Position numbers and translations under genes: made by a program
Notes under the pieces: model-generated
What the model was told of the DNA's origin: nothing
What the model saw: the letters and a program-made list of their open reading frames with translations, nothing else
The model's database searches: none
Part shown: positions 1-10,289 of the stretch, one piece after another
Position numbering within the stretch: the stretch's first letter is position 1
How the letters are laid out: every line of letters starts with the position of its first letter
Assembly (NCBI GenBank): GCA_023213395.1
Contig: CM041465.1
Span: forward strand, 106,089,741 to 106,153,740
Source: Cycas panzhihuaensis
Lineage: Eukaryota > Cycadophyta
Direction: 5' to 3'
Length of the DNA stretch: 64,000 nucleotides

Positions 1-44
1 GAGATATTTTTATGTATTTATCTTACACCAAAGCTTCTCCTTTT
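1..44 (-). pseudogene. LINE ORF2 fragment downstream of the copia insertion
   Basis: Read leftwards from 44, the bases continue the LINE ORF2 frame that ends at 7629. The junction reads ...SLAKK then GEALV, a stop, DKYIKIS. This fits the plant L1 region that follows the RT core, commonly a ...LW.KVLK.KY-like stretch. The shared flank CTTTT (40-44 and 7629-7633) is the target-site duplication of the inserted copia element. Confidence 0.65.
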
Positions 45-357
45 TTTAAAGGAAGGATGTATCTAGGGAATAAATCACTCACATGCACACAATGACAATG
101 GAGAATGAAAAAGAGATGGAACAAGATATAAGAGCAATCTTGGAGATGAGAATGAATAATAACTCCCTCCTTAAGATTTTACCTTTTATTATTAAGGATG
201 AGCATTAGGGTTAGGATTTTTCCACCTAATGACATGAACTTAAAATTACATCTAAATACACATAAAGTGCATTTCATTAAGAGACTAATGCTAATAATAT
301 ATCCTAAGGTCACATAATTAATCTACATAAATGACTTTGATACATTAACCTCTTTCA
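45..357 (-). repeat. 3' LTR of copia element 1
   Basis: Aligns without obvious gaps with 7316-7628, with mostly single-base differences. On the minus strand it starts TGAAAGAGG (357 leftwards). The other end is fixed by the target duplication CTTTT at 40-44. It ends in AAA where the other LTR ends in ATG, so a canonical CA end is not preserved in either. Confidence 0.88.
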
Positions 358-372
358 ATCCCCCCCTTAATG
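358..372 (-). other. Polypurine tract of copia element 1
   Basis: On the minus strand an A/G run with seven or more consecutive G (C-run on the plus strand at about 360-367) directly precedes the 3' LTR. This is where plus-strand DNA synthesis primes. Confidence 0.8.
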
Positions 373-904
373 ATGGAAGGTCATTTTGAGAAAATGTATT
401 CTATAAGGTCTTTATTTGAGACTCATTATTATATTAAAATTTTAAATGACACTTTTGTGAGAAAACCCTTATGGGGAATAAAAGTCCACTAACTTTCTAA
501 GATTTATAGCCCCTTTTATAAATCAAAATGGCTAAGGTGGGTCTTTAATATAGTCTGATAGCGAAGCAACTTAAATATGCAATTTAATCTGCTAAGTCTC
601 CATATATTATTTAGTTATCCCCTATGCCTTTTTGAGTTTTCATAGGTTCTGATTTTCTAAAACTAGTATAACCCTTATCCTTTAGTGCCTACATGAAGTT
701 TTTACAAATAGGATAGAGCAGAGACTTATTCTTATTCTTCCGTGCCCACAAGGAGTTTTCATAAAGAGAATAGAGTATGATGATCCCGTTTCTATCTTCT
801 TTGATCAATTGAAGATGGAGGCCCTAAGGCCAAGCTACCTTCGGAACTATTTAAACTTCACCTTTGACAGTGGTTTGGTGAAGATACCGTCCACTTGATC
901 TACT

Positions 905-1280
905 ATGGGGTAGTGTTCCAGTTAAATTATGCTATCATGTATAAGTTATCTAATCCTGTGGACTTTTGTACTTATGTATTTGGTACGATCATAAAATACA
1001 AGATTTTTTGCCATGTAGATTATTGATTGATTATCTACACGAAGGCCGGTAGGACTTGTTTGGGTGATATTCAATTTTTTCAATAATTTTCTAAGCCATA
1101 TCACATCTTTGTAGGTCTCAAAAGCAACAATATATTCAGCTTCGACAATTGAATCAACAACCATCTTTTGTCATCTGGATCTCTATGATATTGCTACTAT
1201 TCCAAGAAATGTTATATACCCAGACACAGATCTTCCTGTATCTTTATCTCCTACAAAGTTTAAGTTTGTATATACAAAAA
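905..1280 (-). pseudogene. Copia element 1 RNase H domain
   Basis: C-terminal RNase H of the copia polyprotein. The minus strand gives a DKDTGRSVSGYI stretch, then EAEYIVAF, a WLRKLL motif and DNQSIIYMAKN followed by RTKYI. These are in the order of the copia family pattern (STEAEY, WLR.LL, DNQSAI.LAKNP, RTKHI). Two stops (about 1185 and 1173) lie just before the open stretch 946-1164. The catalytic-type E (EAEY) and D (DNQS) are still present. It follows RT directly and ends about 550 bp before the LTR. Confidence 0.88.
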
Positions 1281-1289
1281 GCTTAAATT

Positions 1290-2270
1290 CATTATTATGT
1301 TCATACAACAAACTAAATTTACTGGTTGTCTTTAGGTATTTTAACACTTGAACTACAGCCTGCCAATAATTCTACTTAGGATTTATCATGAATCATATAA
1401 GAATATTGATAGAGTGTGCAATATCTTGCCTTGTATTAGTACTGTAGATGAGACTACCTACAAGTTTCGTATAGAGTATTGCATCTACCTCTCTAGTGTC
1501 ACCATCATTTGAGAGTTTGGTATTAGGGTCCATAGGTAAAGCCATTGGTCGAGCATCTTCTAACTGAAATTTGGTTAGAAGATCATTGATGTATTTTCCT
1601 TAGGAGAGAAAATTTTTTCTATTCTTTCATATTACTTTAATTCCCAAGTAATATTTCATCAAACAAAGGTCAGACAATTCAAACATTTTGCCAAGGTCCT
1701 TTTTAGTTAGTTATTACCTATTCACTATTACCCATTACTGGTATGTCATCCACAAAGATTATAAGATAAGTGACTTTGTCCTTTTATCACTTGATGAGCA
1801 ATGTTGTATCAATATCTTGGTAGTCATAAACCTCGTATCCAAGTTACCTTATTCTTTTAGACAACTTGGCAAACTAAGCACAAGGGGCTTGTTTAAGGTC
1901 ATACAAGGACTTTCTGAGCTTGCAAACCTTATGCTCTTGACCTTCGATCTCATATCCTTTTGGTTGAGCTATATAAATTTCTTCTTTAAGATCTTCATTA
2001 AGAAACATAGTCTTAATATCGAGCTGGTGGATTTTTGAACCCTATTGAGTAGCCAAGTCCACAAGAGTTCTAATTGTAGGCCACTTAGTTGTAGATGCAA
2101 AGGCTTTAGTGTAGTCAATGCCTTCTCTCTATGTGAATCCTTTAGCTACCAACCTCGCCTTGTGTTTTTTAAGGGTGTTATTTGATCTATATTTGTTTTT
2201 GAACACCCATTTTTGAATTACCTTTTTGCCAAGTGGTAGATCAATGAGCTTCCATGTACCATTCTTGATT
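1290..2270 (-). pseudogene. Copia element 1 reverse transcriptase
   Basis: The RT N-terminus is visible at about 2200-2070 on the minus strand as KWVFKNKY, then KARLVAKGF and EGIDYTKAFA. These are the start motifs of copia RT (KWVFK.K, KARLVAKG, Q.EGIDY..TFAPV). The active-site block reads FVDDI at about 1735-1760, where the family has YVDDM/I. Further minus-strand codons towards 1290 fit the linker before RNase H. Multiple stops interrupt the frame. It copied the element RNA into DNA inside virus-like particles and is no longer functional. Confidence 0.85.
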
Positions 2271-3149
2271 AGATATTAGTATTCTTTATTCATGGCATTT
2301 CTCCAAGATACATGCTTTATAACTTCTTGGTACGTTATGGGCTCTTCATTAAGAGTAAGGTGCAGTTCTGATGGTTCAAGCTTAGTATATAATGATTCAT
2401 GTATCCTTGCTCTATGGTCACTTCGAGTGCCAATTTTACCCACCTCATCTGGTCGTATATCCTTATTGAGCTAGTAGGCTTCTTGAGATCCTCGAGTTAG
2501 GAATGAGGTCCTCATTTCCTCAACTTCTTAGTTCTCATCTTATTTATTAAAATAATCATTTTGTGAGGAGGATGTTGATGTACCTGAGGAAGATGGTCCT
2601 TATACCATGATTTTGTCTTTGCTAACTGAAGGTAGAGAGGACGGTTCTTCTATAATGGCTTTGCCTTTGTCAACTCTACTATCTTCAAAGGATGGTGTTG
2701 GATGTGCACTCATCATTTTAGAGTTGCAACTTGTATCCCCCGAGGCCCTACTGCTAGCTTCTAATATTTGGAGTAATTTATGTTTATCCTCTCCCCCCTC
2801 TAAATTTTGGAATCTAAACACCATACTTGATAACATGATTATAGTGGCATGAGGGTATTTTAGAGTCCAGTATAAGCAACTGATCCTCTATCTCTGCAAA
2901 AATGACATCTCTAGTAATGATGATTTTTCATTGTGAAGGTATAAAGACCTTATACTATTTCTTATCCATAGGGTATGCAACAAAGATGCCTTTAAATGAC
3001 CTTGGTTAAAGTTTATTTCAATCTATATCCAGAATGTGGGCATAGCATATAGAGAAATTTGATTTGAAGTAATGAACAATGGGGGCTTGTCCTGACCACT
3101 TTTCATTAGGTGATTATCCTTCCTTTAATGGGCTAACATCATTGATATA

Positions 3150-3760
3150 ATAAATAATTATCCATATGGCTTCAATCTATAGGTAGGCAGGTACATTTTT
3201 GTATACTAACATAGTTTAAGCCATGTTCATGATTGTCCTATTTATGTACTCAGCAACTCCATTTTGTTGTGGGGTACCTGCTACTATTGTTTGATGGTTA
3301 ATGCCATTGTCTCAAAGGTAGCTTTCAAACTCATGTGAGGTATATTCACCATAATTATCAGTTTGAAGACATTTGAGTTGATAACTTAACTCTTTTTCAA
3401 TGCAGGCTTTGAATTCTTTGAATACATAGAAGGCTTCATCTTTCTTTTGTAGAAAATCTACCCATACCTTTCTAGTGAAATCATCAATGAAAGAGATATA
3501 ATATAACTTGCCCTTCAGTGAAGGAATGGGTATTAGTCTACATAGATCAAAGTATACCAATTATAATGGATGGCTTGATTTCCACTGACTTTTAGGAAAA
3601 GGTTATCGATGAGATTTGGCAATGATACAAGTTTCACATTTAAAGGGCTTAGAGGAGAACTTTAGAAGATTTGGAAGAGTATTATAAAGATCTCTAAGTC
3701 TATCAATATAAACATGGCCCATGCGAGCACACCAAAGTGCTTCTCATGAAAATGTTAGAT
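3150..3760 (-). pseudogene. Copia element 1 integrase with HHCC zinc finger
   Basis: On the minus strand, at about 3745-3590, is the pre-integrase finger: H/RMGHVYIDRL, then CETC and IAKSH, the HHCC pattern. The catalytic core follows in an open stretch (3560-3312): an FDLC-type first Asp block, SFIDDFTRKVWV, DEAF..FKEFK and LQTDNYGEY. Here DNYGEY stands for the usual DNGGEY. Integrase joins the copied DNA to the chromosome. The C-terminal part continues towards 3150 and then grades into RT-proximal sequence with stops. Confidence 0.88.
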
Positions 3761-3849
3761 GGGTCAAGATGGAATTAAATGTAAATTCTTTATCAGTACA
3801 AGGGCTTTGGGCATAATAGACTTCAAAAGATGGAGAGTCATTTAGTAAA

Positions 3850-4225
3850 AAGAGTTTGTTAGAGAGATATCCAGTCAAGACCACTTAATTATTTACAGGG
3901 TGAATGACCTAGAGAGTCTGGTCATTTACAGTTACACTCAGATTAAATCCACAAGAGATAAGTATGGATAAGGAGAGTAGGTTTTGTTTAAGATTAGGTA
4001 TGTATAAGACATCAAGTAATGTAAAATCTTTTAAGCCTAGGAGTTTAAGGTGAATGTTACCAATTCCTTCAACAGGTTATTGTGATTTATCAGCCATGTG
4101 AATAACTCCTTAAACATTTGAGTCAAATGTTTGATATAGATTGTGACTGTATATCATATGTTGAGTTACTCCTATGTCCATGATCCACTATCTATCGATT
4201 AGAGCCACACTATTTGTAATTCTAA
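3850..4225 (-). pseudogene. Copia element 1 protease
   Basis: On the minus strand the sequence W-I-M-D-I-G-V-T-Q-H-M appears at about 4185-4150. This matches the copia retropepsin start (W..D.GAT.HMT), with the catalytic D-S/T-G reading D-I-G. It is followed by a conserved DVLYIPNLKQNLLSLS-type block at about 4020-3970 that leads into the integrase finger. One Asp-type active site per monomer, dimeric in the family. The Thr/Ser-to-Ile change and nearby stops suggest loss of function. Confidence 0.75.
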
Positions 4226-4229
4226 TAGG

Positions 4230-5386
4230 GCTTAGCATTGGTGAAGGGAATTCACAAGCGATATATCCACATCAAGCTTCAAAGTATCTCTTTGGTTGGT
4301 CAATGATATTTGATGTTGAAGATCCCTCAATTCTTTTAAAGTATGCTTGTACAAAACTTGCACCACTAAAGAATTCTCATAAGTTTCTTTAACATTGTGA
4401 ACTCTATGTTTTGGTTGGAACTTGGCCAAATTATAAGTGGTAGTTCTACAATCTTTTGTAAAGTGTTCTTTATAGCTACACTAATCACACATAATAGTTT
4501 GATTACCAGTCCTTGAAAATGTATTGGTTTGGCTTGATTATCTTGTTCTTTATTGAGGTGGCCCTTGGCCTTGAGACCATCGAGGCTATAATTAAGGGTT
4601 TGATTAACCTTGTGGATGATTTCCCAAGTTTCTTCCTCTTCCTCTTGCTCAGTTATTTCCTCTACCATGAGAGGGACCTTGGTTTTTTGTGTAATAAACT
4701 TCTTCTTCCACCTTAAAGGCTACATCTAGAAGAGAATCAAAGGCTACAAAGTTGGTATCAAAGGTCTTGTCAAATTCTATGAACTTCTCGATAAGTATTT
4801 TAAAGTTGAGTGTCTTCAATGTTCCACTAGATTGAAGACTTCTAAGCAAGTTCTTATAATCAGGGACATGTAGATATGATTAGATCAAGAATGCCTAAGT
4901 GATATATTGGGTCTTAAAGTCTTTGTCAATTACATGTTTTATTAGTCAAAGGAGATTTATTGTCTTATGAGCTCATCCTTTCTATATTTTTAATTTGTTC
5001 ATTTTAAAAATAAGATGAACAAATTCTAAATCAGAATTGGTATCAAAGTTCTTCTTAAAAACTTTAAGGACCTTTCAGGTTGTATTATATTGCTCTTCAT
5101 TAATGAAGTTGTGTAAGGAGTGATCAGTAACCAACAAAATTCCTACACAAATCTTTTTATCATCTATCTCTCATTGTAATTTGGCTGTAGCATCTATAGG
5201 AGCTATTAGGGTGGATCCACTAGAAGTACGTATTATAGCTATTACAGGTATAATAGGTGTAACCTATAAGTGGGCTCTCCAAAGGCCTTCAATCTTTACA
5301 ACATTTATAACTTTAGTGTACCATAAATCTCAATTTTCTTTGTCTTTTAATATGTAGTTGACATTCTGCTTAAATTAGGATGTCAT
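4230..5386 (-). pseudogene. Copia element 1 gag
   Basis: Starts at the ATG on the minus strand at 5386. The first codons have stops where Gln and Trp are expected but then give a plausible copia Gag N-terminus (NVNYILKDKEN, stop, DLWYTKV). Central helical region at 4849-4649 (LRSLQSSGT...FIEFDKTFDT). Acidic and nucleic-acid-binding tail at 4668-4366. The zinc-knuckle region near 4500-4440 is degenerate. Forms the particle shell in the family. The long gap from the PBS to this start is unusual. Confidence 0.72.
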
Positions 5387-7303
5387 GGTGATGATGAAGA
5401 AGTAGAAGAGATGATAGAAGTATATGCCACTAACACGTGTGGCTAATACACTTGGCGCAACAAAGATATAGAAATGAATGTTATGATGAGAAGTAAGCAA
5501 TGATTAAGTATTTTTTAACAACTATGAAAAATGAGTATAAGCAATGATGCAAGAATGAGGTCTAATGTAGAGCTGGCAAAGAGTGGTGATGTGGCATGCC
5601 ACTAACCTCTAACTTATGTCTAAATGTAGGTGAGGTTTCGATGCCTAAGGCTTCTAGTATATAATTAAGGCCTTCACCTGCGATACCTACACCTACGCTT
5701 CATGTTGAAATTCAAGTCATAGTGGAGCCCAGGTACTCCCAGTCCTCACTCAGTTTACCAATGAGCAGCTATATACCTCCTACGAAGAGTCAAATAGTAC
5801 ATACGTATCCCACGGCTATGACGGATATTGGACTGAGTTAATTTTAATCTTGTATTAAGGTTTTCAATTTTCCTAAGTGGAGGTCATAAGTATGGTTAAT
5901 TTGTCCCTCCACTACTATTTTGGTCAAGACTAGACCTAATATGAAACTCACACCTCCCTTAAGGCATGGACTTCGGCCAATCATGGTCTATTGCAACCAA
6001 GGTGAGTGTGTGCATAAGTCAAGAACTGGCGGTATAGATCGTATGGATGAGATTCCTTTTAGGAAAAATGTAAGTTATTTCTGAATAACTAAAAATTGAA
6101 ATAAAAAGTTGTCAAATGTGCTTTCTTGCTTTTTATGCTTGTTTCATTGTTGTTGCTACTTTATATGATGCTTTATGCTATATGTACAAATAGAAAAAGC
6201 ATGCTAGATTTAGCAGGGGAACTAGATGTTAGTTTCGATCCAAGGTTTCCTTTACTTTAGTACAATGTTTCTAAATATGTTTTTGGAAATTTTAATATAA
6301 AAGCCATAATGGGCTAAAAATTGGATTAACTTTCTACTAAAATACTGATTTTTTTAAATCTATATGCATGCTATTTTTCCCTATTTTATGATTTTTTTAC
6401 AAAATTTATAAATAATGATAAATGGACAAAATTTTCTAAAAATTACAAATATGAAGGTCTAAATGACGGAATCTGAATTTATGGAAAAATGAAAAAGTGT
6501 TTAGAATATTATTTTTGATACATTAACGAAGTCATATTTTGAAAAGGCATAAAAAAAAAATTGCCTTAAAAAAAACACAAAAGTATAATCCTACCAGATC
6601 CATTGTCTCAGAATCTGAGCTTCAATATGTTAAAGTTAAGTCTTGATATGTACATCAAATTTTCCTTCTACACCATCTCTAAAATGATCTAAAAAACTAC
6701 CTAAAATACCCTTGCAATGTCCTTTATGGGGTTTAGTAGGCAAATTCAATATTTGTAAGAAAACTGCATAGATCTCACTAACCGATAGATGAAATTTAAT
6801 GAGATTTATCTTAAAATGATCCTAAGACATAAATCTATTAGATATCTTAAAAAAAACTTTCAAATTTTTAGCTTATGATTAAAGGATTTCATTGGGAAAA
6901 GTGCCTTAAGTCACTTATCTATAAATTGTAACCTTTTATCTCAACCAAAACTCACTATTGTAGGCTGAACCTGAAGCTACTCTAGAAGACAAAAATGATC
7001 CTCTTGGTAAGGTGACCCTACATGTCAAATTTTATCAAAATATGAGATGGTCAAAATGTTCATAAAATTTTAGGCTTTTAATGCTTGTAGGACTGTTCCA
7101 ACAACTAAATAGCTTTAAAAACCTATAGTTTTCACCTCTAAAATTCTACACACATAGAGAAAGTAGAAACATATAAAATAATATAATTTTAAGCTCTCAA
7201 AATGTTAAAAATGATGAGTACACTCTCAATACTTCACATTAAAGGTGAAGGAGAGGCAAAATGACTCCATGCAAGTGGAATGGAGTGAATAGATCCCCTT
7301 CTA
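5387..7303 (-). other. Long untranslated leader of copia element 1
   Basis: 1.9 kb between the PBS and the gag start. No recognisable coding domain on either strand. The part at about 5560-6060 is GC-richer and differs in texture from the AT-rich part at 6100-7300, so a separate small insertion is possible. I could not find flanking repeats that would define one. Confidence 0.5.
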
Positions 7304-7315
7304 GCTCTGATACCA
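7304..7315 (-). other. Primer-binding site of copia element 1 (initiator Met-tRNA)
   Basis: Minus strand reads TGGTATCAGAGC, the standard plant copia site complementary to the 3' end of initiator Met-tRNA. It directly abuts the 5' LTR. Confidence 0.92.
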
Positions 7316-7628
7316 CATCAAGGAGGAATGGATATAGGGAATAAATCACTCACATATACACAATGGTAATGGAAAATAAAAAAGAGATCGAATAAGATAT
7401 GAGAGTAAGCTTGGAGGTGAGAATGAATAATAACTCCCTCCTTGAGATTTTGCCTTTTATTATTGAGGGTGAGTATTAGGATAAGGATTTTCTTGCCTAA
7501 TTGTATGAACCTAAAATTACATCTAAATACACATAAAACACATTTCATTAAGAGACTAATGTTAACAATATACCCTAAGGTCACATAATTAATCTACATA
7601 AATGACTTTGATACATTAACCTCTTTCA
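7316..7628 (-). repeat. 5' LTR of copia element 1
   Basis: Direct repeat of 45-357. Begins TGAAAGAGG at 7628 on the minus strand and ends against the PBS. Immediately right of it, at 7629-7633, CTTTT repeats 40-44. Confidence 0.9.
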
Positions 7629-9100
7629 CTTTTTTTGCTAGACTCCAACCCAATTTGGTAATAAATTCTCTATTAAAACATGTAATATCCTTAACATTTA
7701 GCCCCCCATCCCATTTAGGAGTGTAAATTTTCTTCTAGGATACTAAGTGAATTCTGTCCTTATCCTCATCCCTAGACCATAGGAACCTTTTCTAAATGGA
7801 CTCAAGAGCCTTAATAACCTTCCCTGGACACCTAAACAAGGACATTATATAAGTCAGAATGCTCTGGAGAGATGCCATCAATAATTGTAGTTTTCTATCT
7901 TAACTGAGTAAGGCCCCTTTCTAGCCTACGAGTTTTGCTTAGATTTGACTGACAATTGGATTCCAGAGATCCTTCCCTATTCTGTCCATGAATAGGGACA
8001 TACCAAGATATACAATGGGAAGATTCCTAGAGGGCATTTCTAAGATCCTACTAATATTTCTTTAAGTCTTCTATAAAGTATTTAGAAAATAAATATTACT
8101 CTTATTGAGGTTAACCTTCTGATTAGTAGGCACTTCAAACCTCTCAAGCACCACTTTTATAGCTTTGGAATCTAGTGTGGATGCCCTACTCAGTAAGATA
8201 TTATCATCCACAAAGTGACAGTGAACCACATTATCTACTCCCGAAGCGGGCTTTAGGCCTACAATCTTTTTGGTGATCCTAGCCCCTTCAATAGCACTAC
8301 CTAGCAACTTGGTCGTAATAATAAATAAGTAAGGGGCTATAGGGTCACCTTGTCTTAAACCCCTATAACTTGGAAAAAAGGTTGTAGAAGTTCCATTAAC
8401 AATAACTAAAAAACTTGGTTTAGAAATATAACTTTCTATCTATTTCCTCTATCTTTCACTGAACCCAAAATCTCTAATACATTTTGTTAAGCAGCTCCAT
8501 GAAACTCTATTGTAGGCCTTTGAGAGATCAATCTTGATGATCATGTCAGGTTCCTTCCTCTGTGCAGTTGAGTAAATTATTTCATGAATTATAATGATTC
8601 CATCCAAAATTTGTCTGTCCTTTACAAACCCATCCTGACTAGGGGCAATTACCATAGGAAGAATATCCTTTAATTTATTTTATAGGATCTTTACCAAGAT
8701 TTTGTATTTTATGTTATAGAGGCTGATAGGCATGAAATCCTCCATACTCTTTGTGCCTCCTTTCTTCAGGATGGGAACCAAAAAGATGGCCTACCATTCT
8801 CCATAAATCTTTCCATTCTTAAAGAATTCCACCACTGCTTTGAAGAGATCCTCTTTCACGATATCCTAATATTCCTATTAAAAACCAAGAGGAAAGCCAT
8901 TAGGACCAGGAGTCTTCTCTCTCTTTATACAAAAAACTGCTTTCCTCATCTCATCCATTGAGAGAGGAGCTTCTAAGGCTCTGTTCATTTCATTTCCAAC
9001 CTTGTTAGGGATCATAGCTAGTAAATCTCTTCTGGCTTCCTCATCCACACAATCAGGTTCATTAAATAACTCATTAAAGTAATCCACAACTACATCCTTT
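7629..9100 (-). pseudogene. LINE ORF2 reverse transcriptase domain (upstream part)
   Basis: Minus-strand translation gives the L1 RT blocks in order. N-terminal block: KTPGPNGFPLGF at about 8900. Next, SQDGFVKDRQILDGI and HEIIY, then IIKIDLSKAYNRVSW (8449-8655), where the family has KLDLSKAYDRV.W. The active site reads HFVDDNILL (about 8215), where the family has FADD. The frame then runs leftwards to the copia LTR at 7629. Several stops occur, such as between 8449 and 8307. Primes on nicked target DNA in the family. Confidence 0.88.
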
Positions 9101-9479
9101 ATAGATTTATGCTATATTATTAACTCCCCATGCTTATTAACCAAAGTTTTAATTTGATTGCATGATCTATGTTTTAGAGTCATCATAAAATTTTCGTGTT
9201 TCTATCACCTTCAACAAGCCACAAAGCCTTAGATTTTTGTCTTTAGAAAATTTCCTCCTTGGCTAAAACTCCCTTTAGATTAGATAGGAGGCTTCTCTTG
9301 GACTAATCTAGGGGTAAAGACCTCTATTTCACCTGGATTTTTTCCTCCAGAACCTTTAGTTCCTCCAAAATTTGATCCTTTAATATGAAAATATCACCAT
9401 GGGTTCCCTTATTCCAATCTTTTACCTAACGCTTCACCTAGTTCAATTTTTTTAAAAATTTGAGCATTGCATAGCACTG

Positions 9480-10284
9480 CACGAGGATCTTCCATGACTC
9501 TTAGATCAGACTTAGGAGTCTCAAGTCCTTTGTCCATATTAATTCAAAGCAGAAGGGGGCTCCCATGTGGACTCTGTTTTCATCAAATCCTAGCATTAGG
9601 GGGGAATGGTTTAAGATTGTCTTCGACAAAGCTTCCAGAGTAATGTTACTGTGCCTACTAGCCTAAGTATAGTTGACAAGCACTTTATCTAGTCTTACTT
9701 AGACATGGTTAGCTCCCAATGTTCTGTTTGACGAGGTATACTTGGGACCTTTAGAAAAACATCTATCAGGGCTCCCTTTTGCATGAACTTCCCCAAGTCC
9801 TCTATGCTTCTTATCCACCCAGTTTGACCACCTTTCTTCTCCTCAAGGGACATGGCTCCTTCCACTCCTTGTGGACTTCTAGCATCCTAGCCTACAAACA
9901 GTTCCTCCCCTCATATGTTAAGGGGGTGTATATATTAGAAACCAACCACTTACTATTTGATTTCCTACATGTCAACTAGCTAGAGATAAAGTGCTCCCTG
10001 ATATGGTAGACCTACCCCACCTAACCTCTAGGATTCCACAAGGTGGCTATTCCACCTAATCCCCTATAACCATCAGAGACAATCCACTAGGCTCCTCTCC
10101 ATATTCTGTTCTTAATTTTTTCTCTATTCTCAACTGCCAGTTTGGTCTCTTGGAGAAGAAGGATATCTAACTTTATATGAGCACACAACTCTTTTACCAT
10201 CCTATGCTTTGATGGGGCATTTATGCCCCTTATGTTATAGGAGGTAAACTTCATGTTCCCCTCCTCCCTATTGGGATTTAACAC
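9480..10284 (-). pseudogene. LINE ORF2 apurinic-type endonuclease domain
   Basis: Start of ORF2. The likely initiator is the ATG of MKFTSYNIRG (about 10254), inside an open stretch from 10284. SYNIRGINAPSKH matches the first EEP endonuclease block (SWN.RGL). LLLQETK carries the catalytic-type Glu. Near 9600-9550 the minus strand gives LNHSPL and PFCFELIW, corresponding to SDHSP and PF.FE.MW of plant L1s. The catalytic SDH is therefore changed. The region between about 9480 and 9100 is the linker to RT. Frame broken in several places. Confidence 0.8.
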
Positions 10285-10289
10285 CTTTT

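Larger units (their letters stand above)
45..7628 (-). mobile_element. Ty1/copia element 1, complete but degenerate, nested in the LINE
   Basis: A 7.58-kb element read leftwards. Two 313-bp direct repeats (45-357 and 7316-7628) are the LTRs. Next to the right LTR is a perfect primer-binding site (TGGTATCAGAGC on the minus strand, 7304-7315). Next to the left LTR is a G-rich polypurine tract (358-372, minus strand). Between them, in the copia order gag, protease, integrase, RT, RNase H, are recognisable domains running from about 5386 down to 905. Flanking CTTTT on both sides is a 5-bp target duplication. The leader between PBS and gag is unusually long (about 1.9 kb). Confidence 0.9.
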
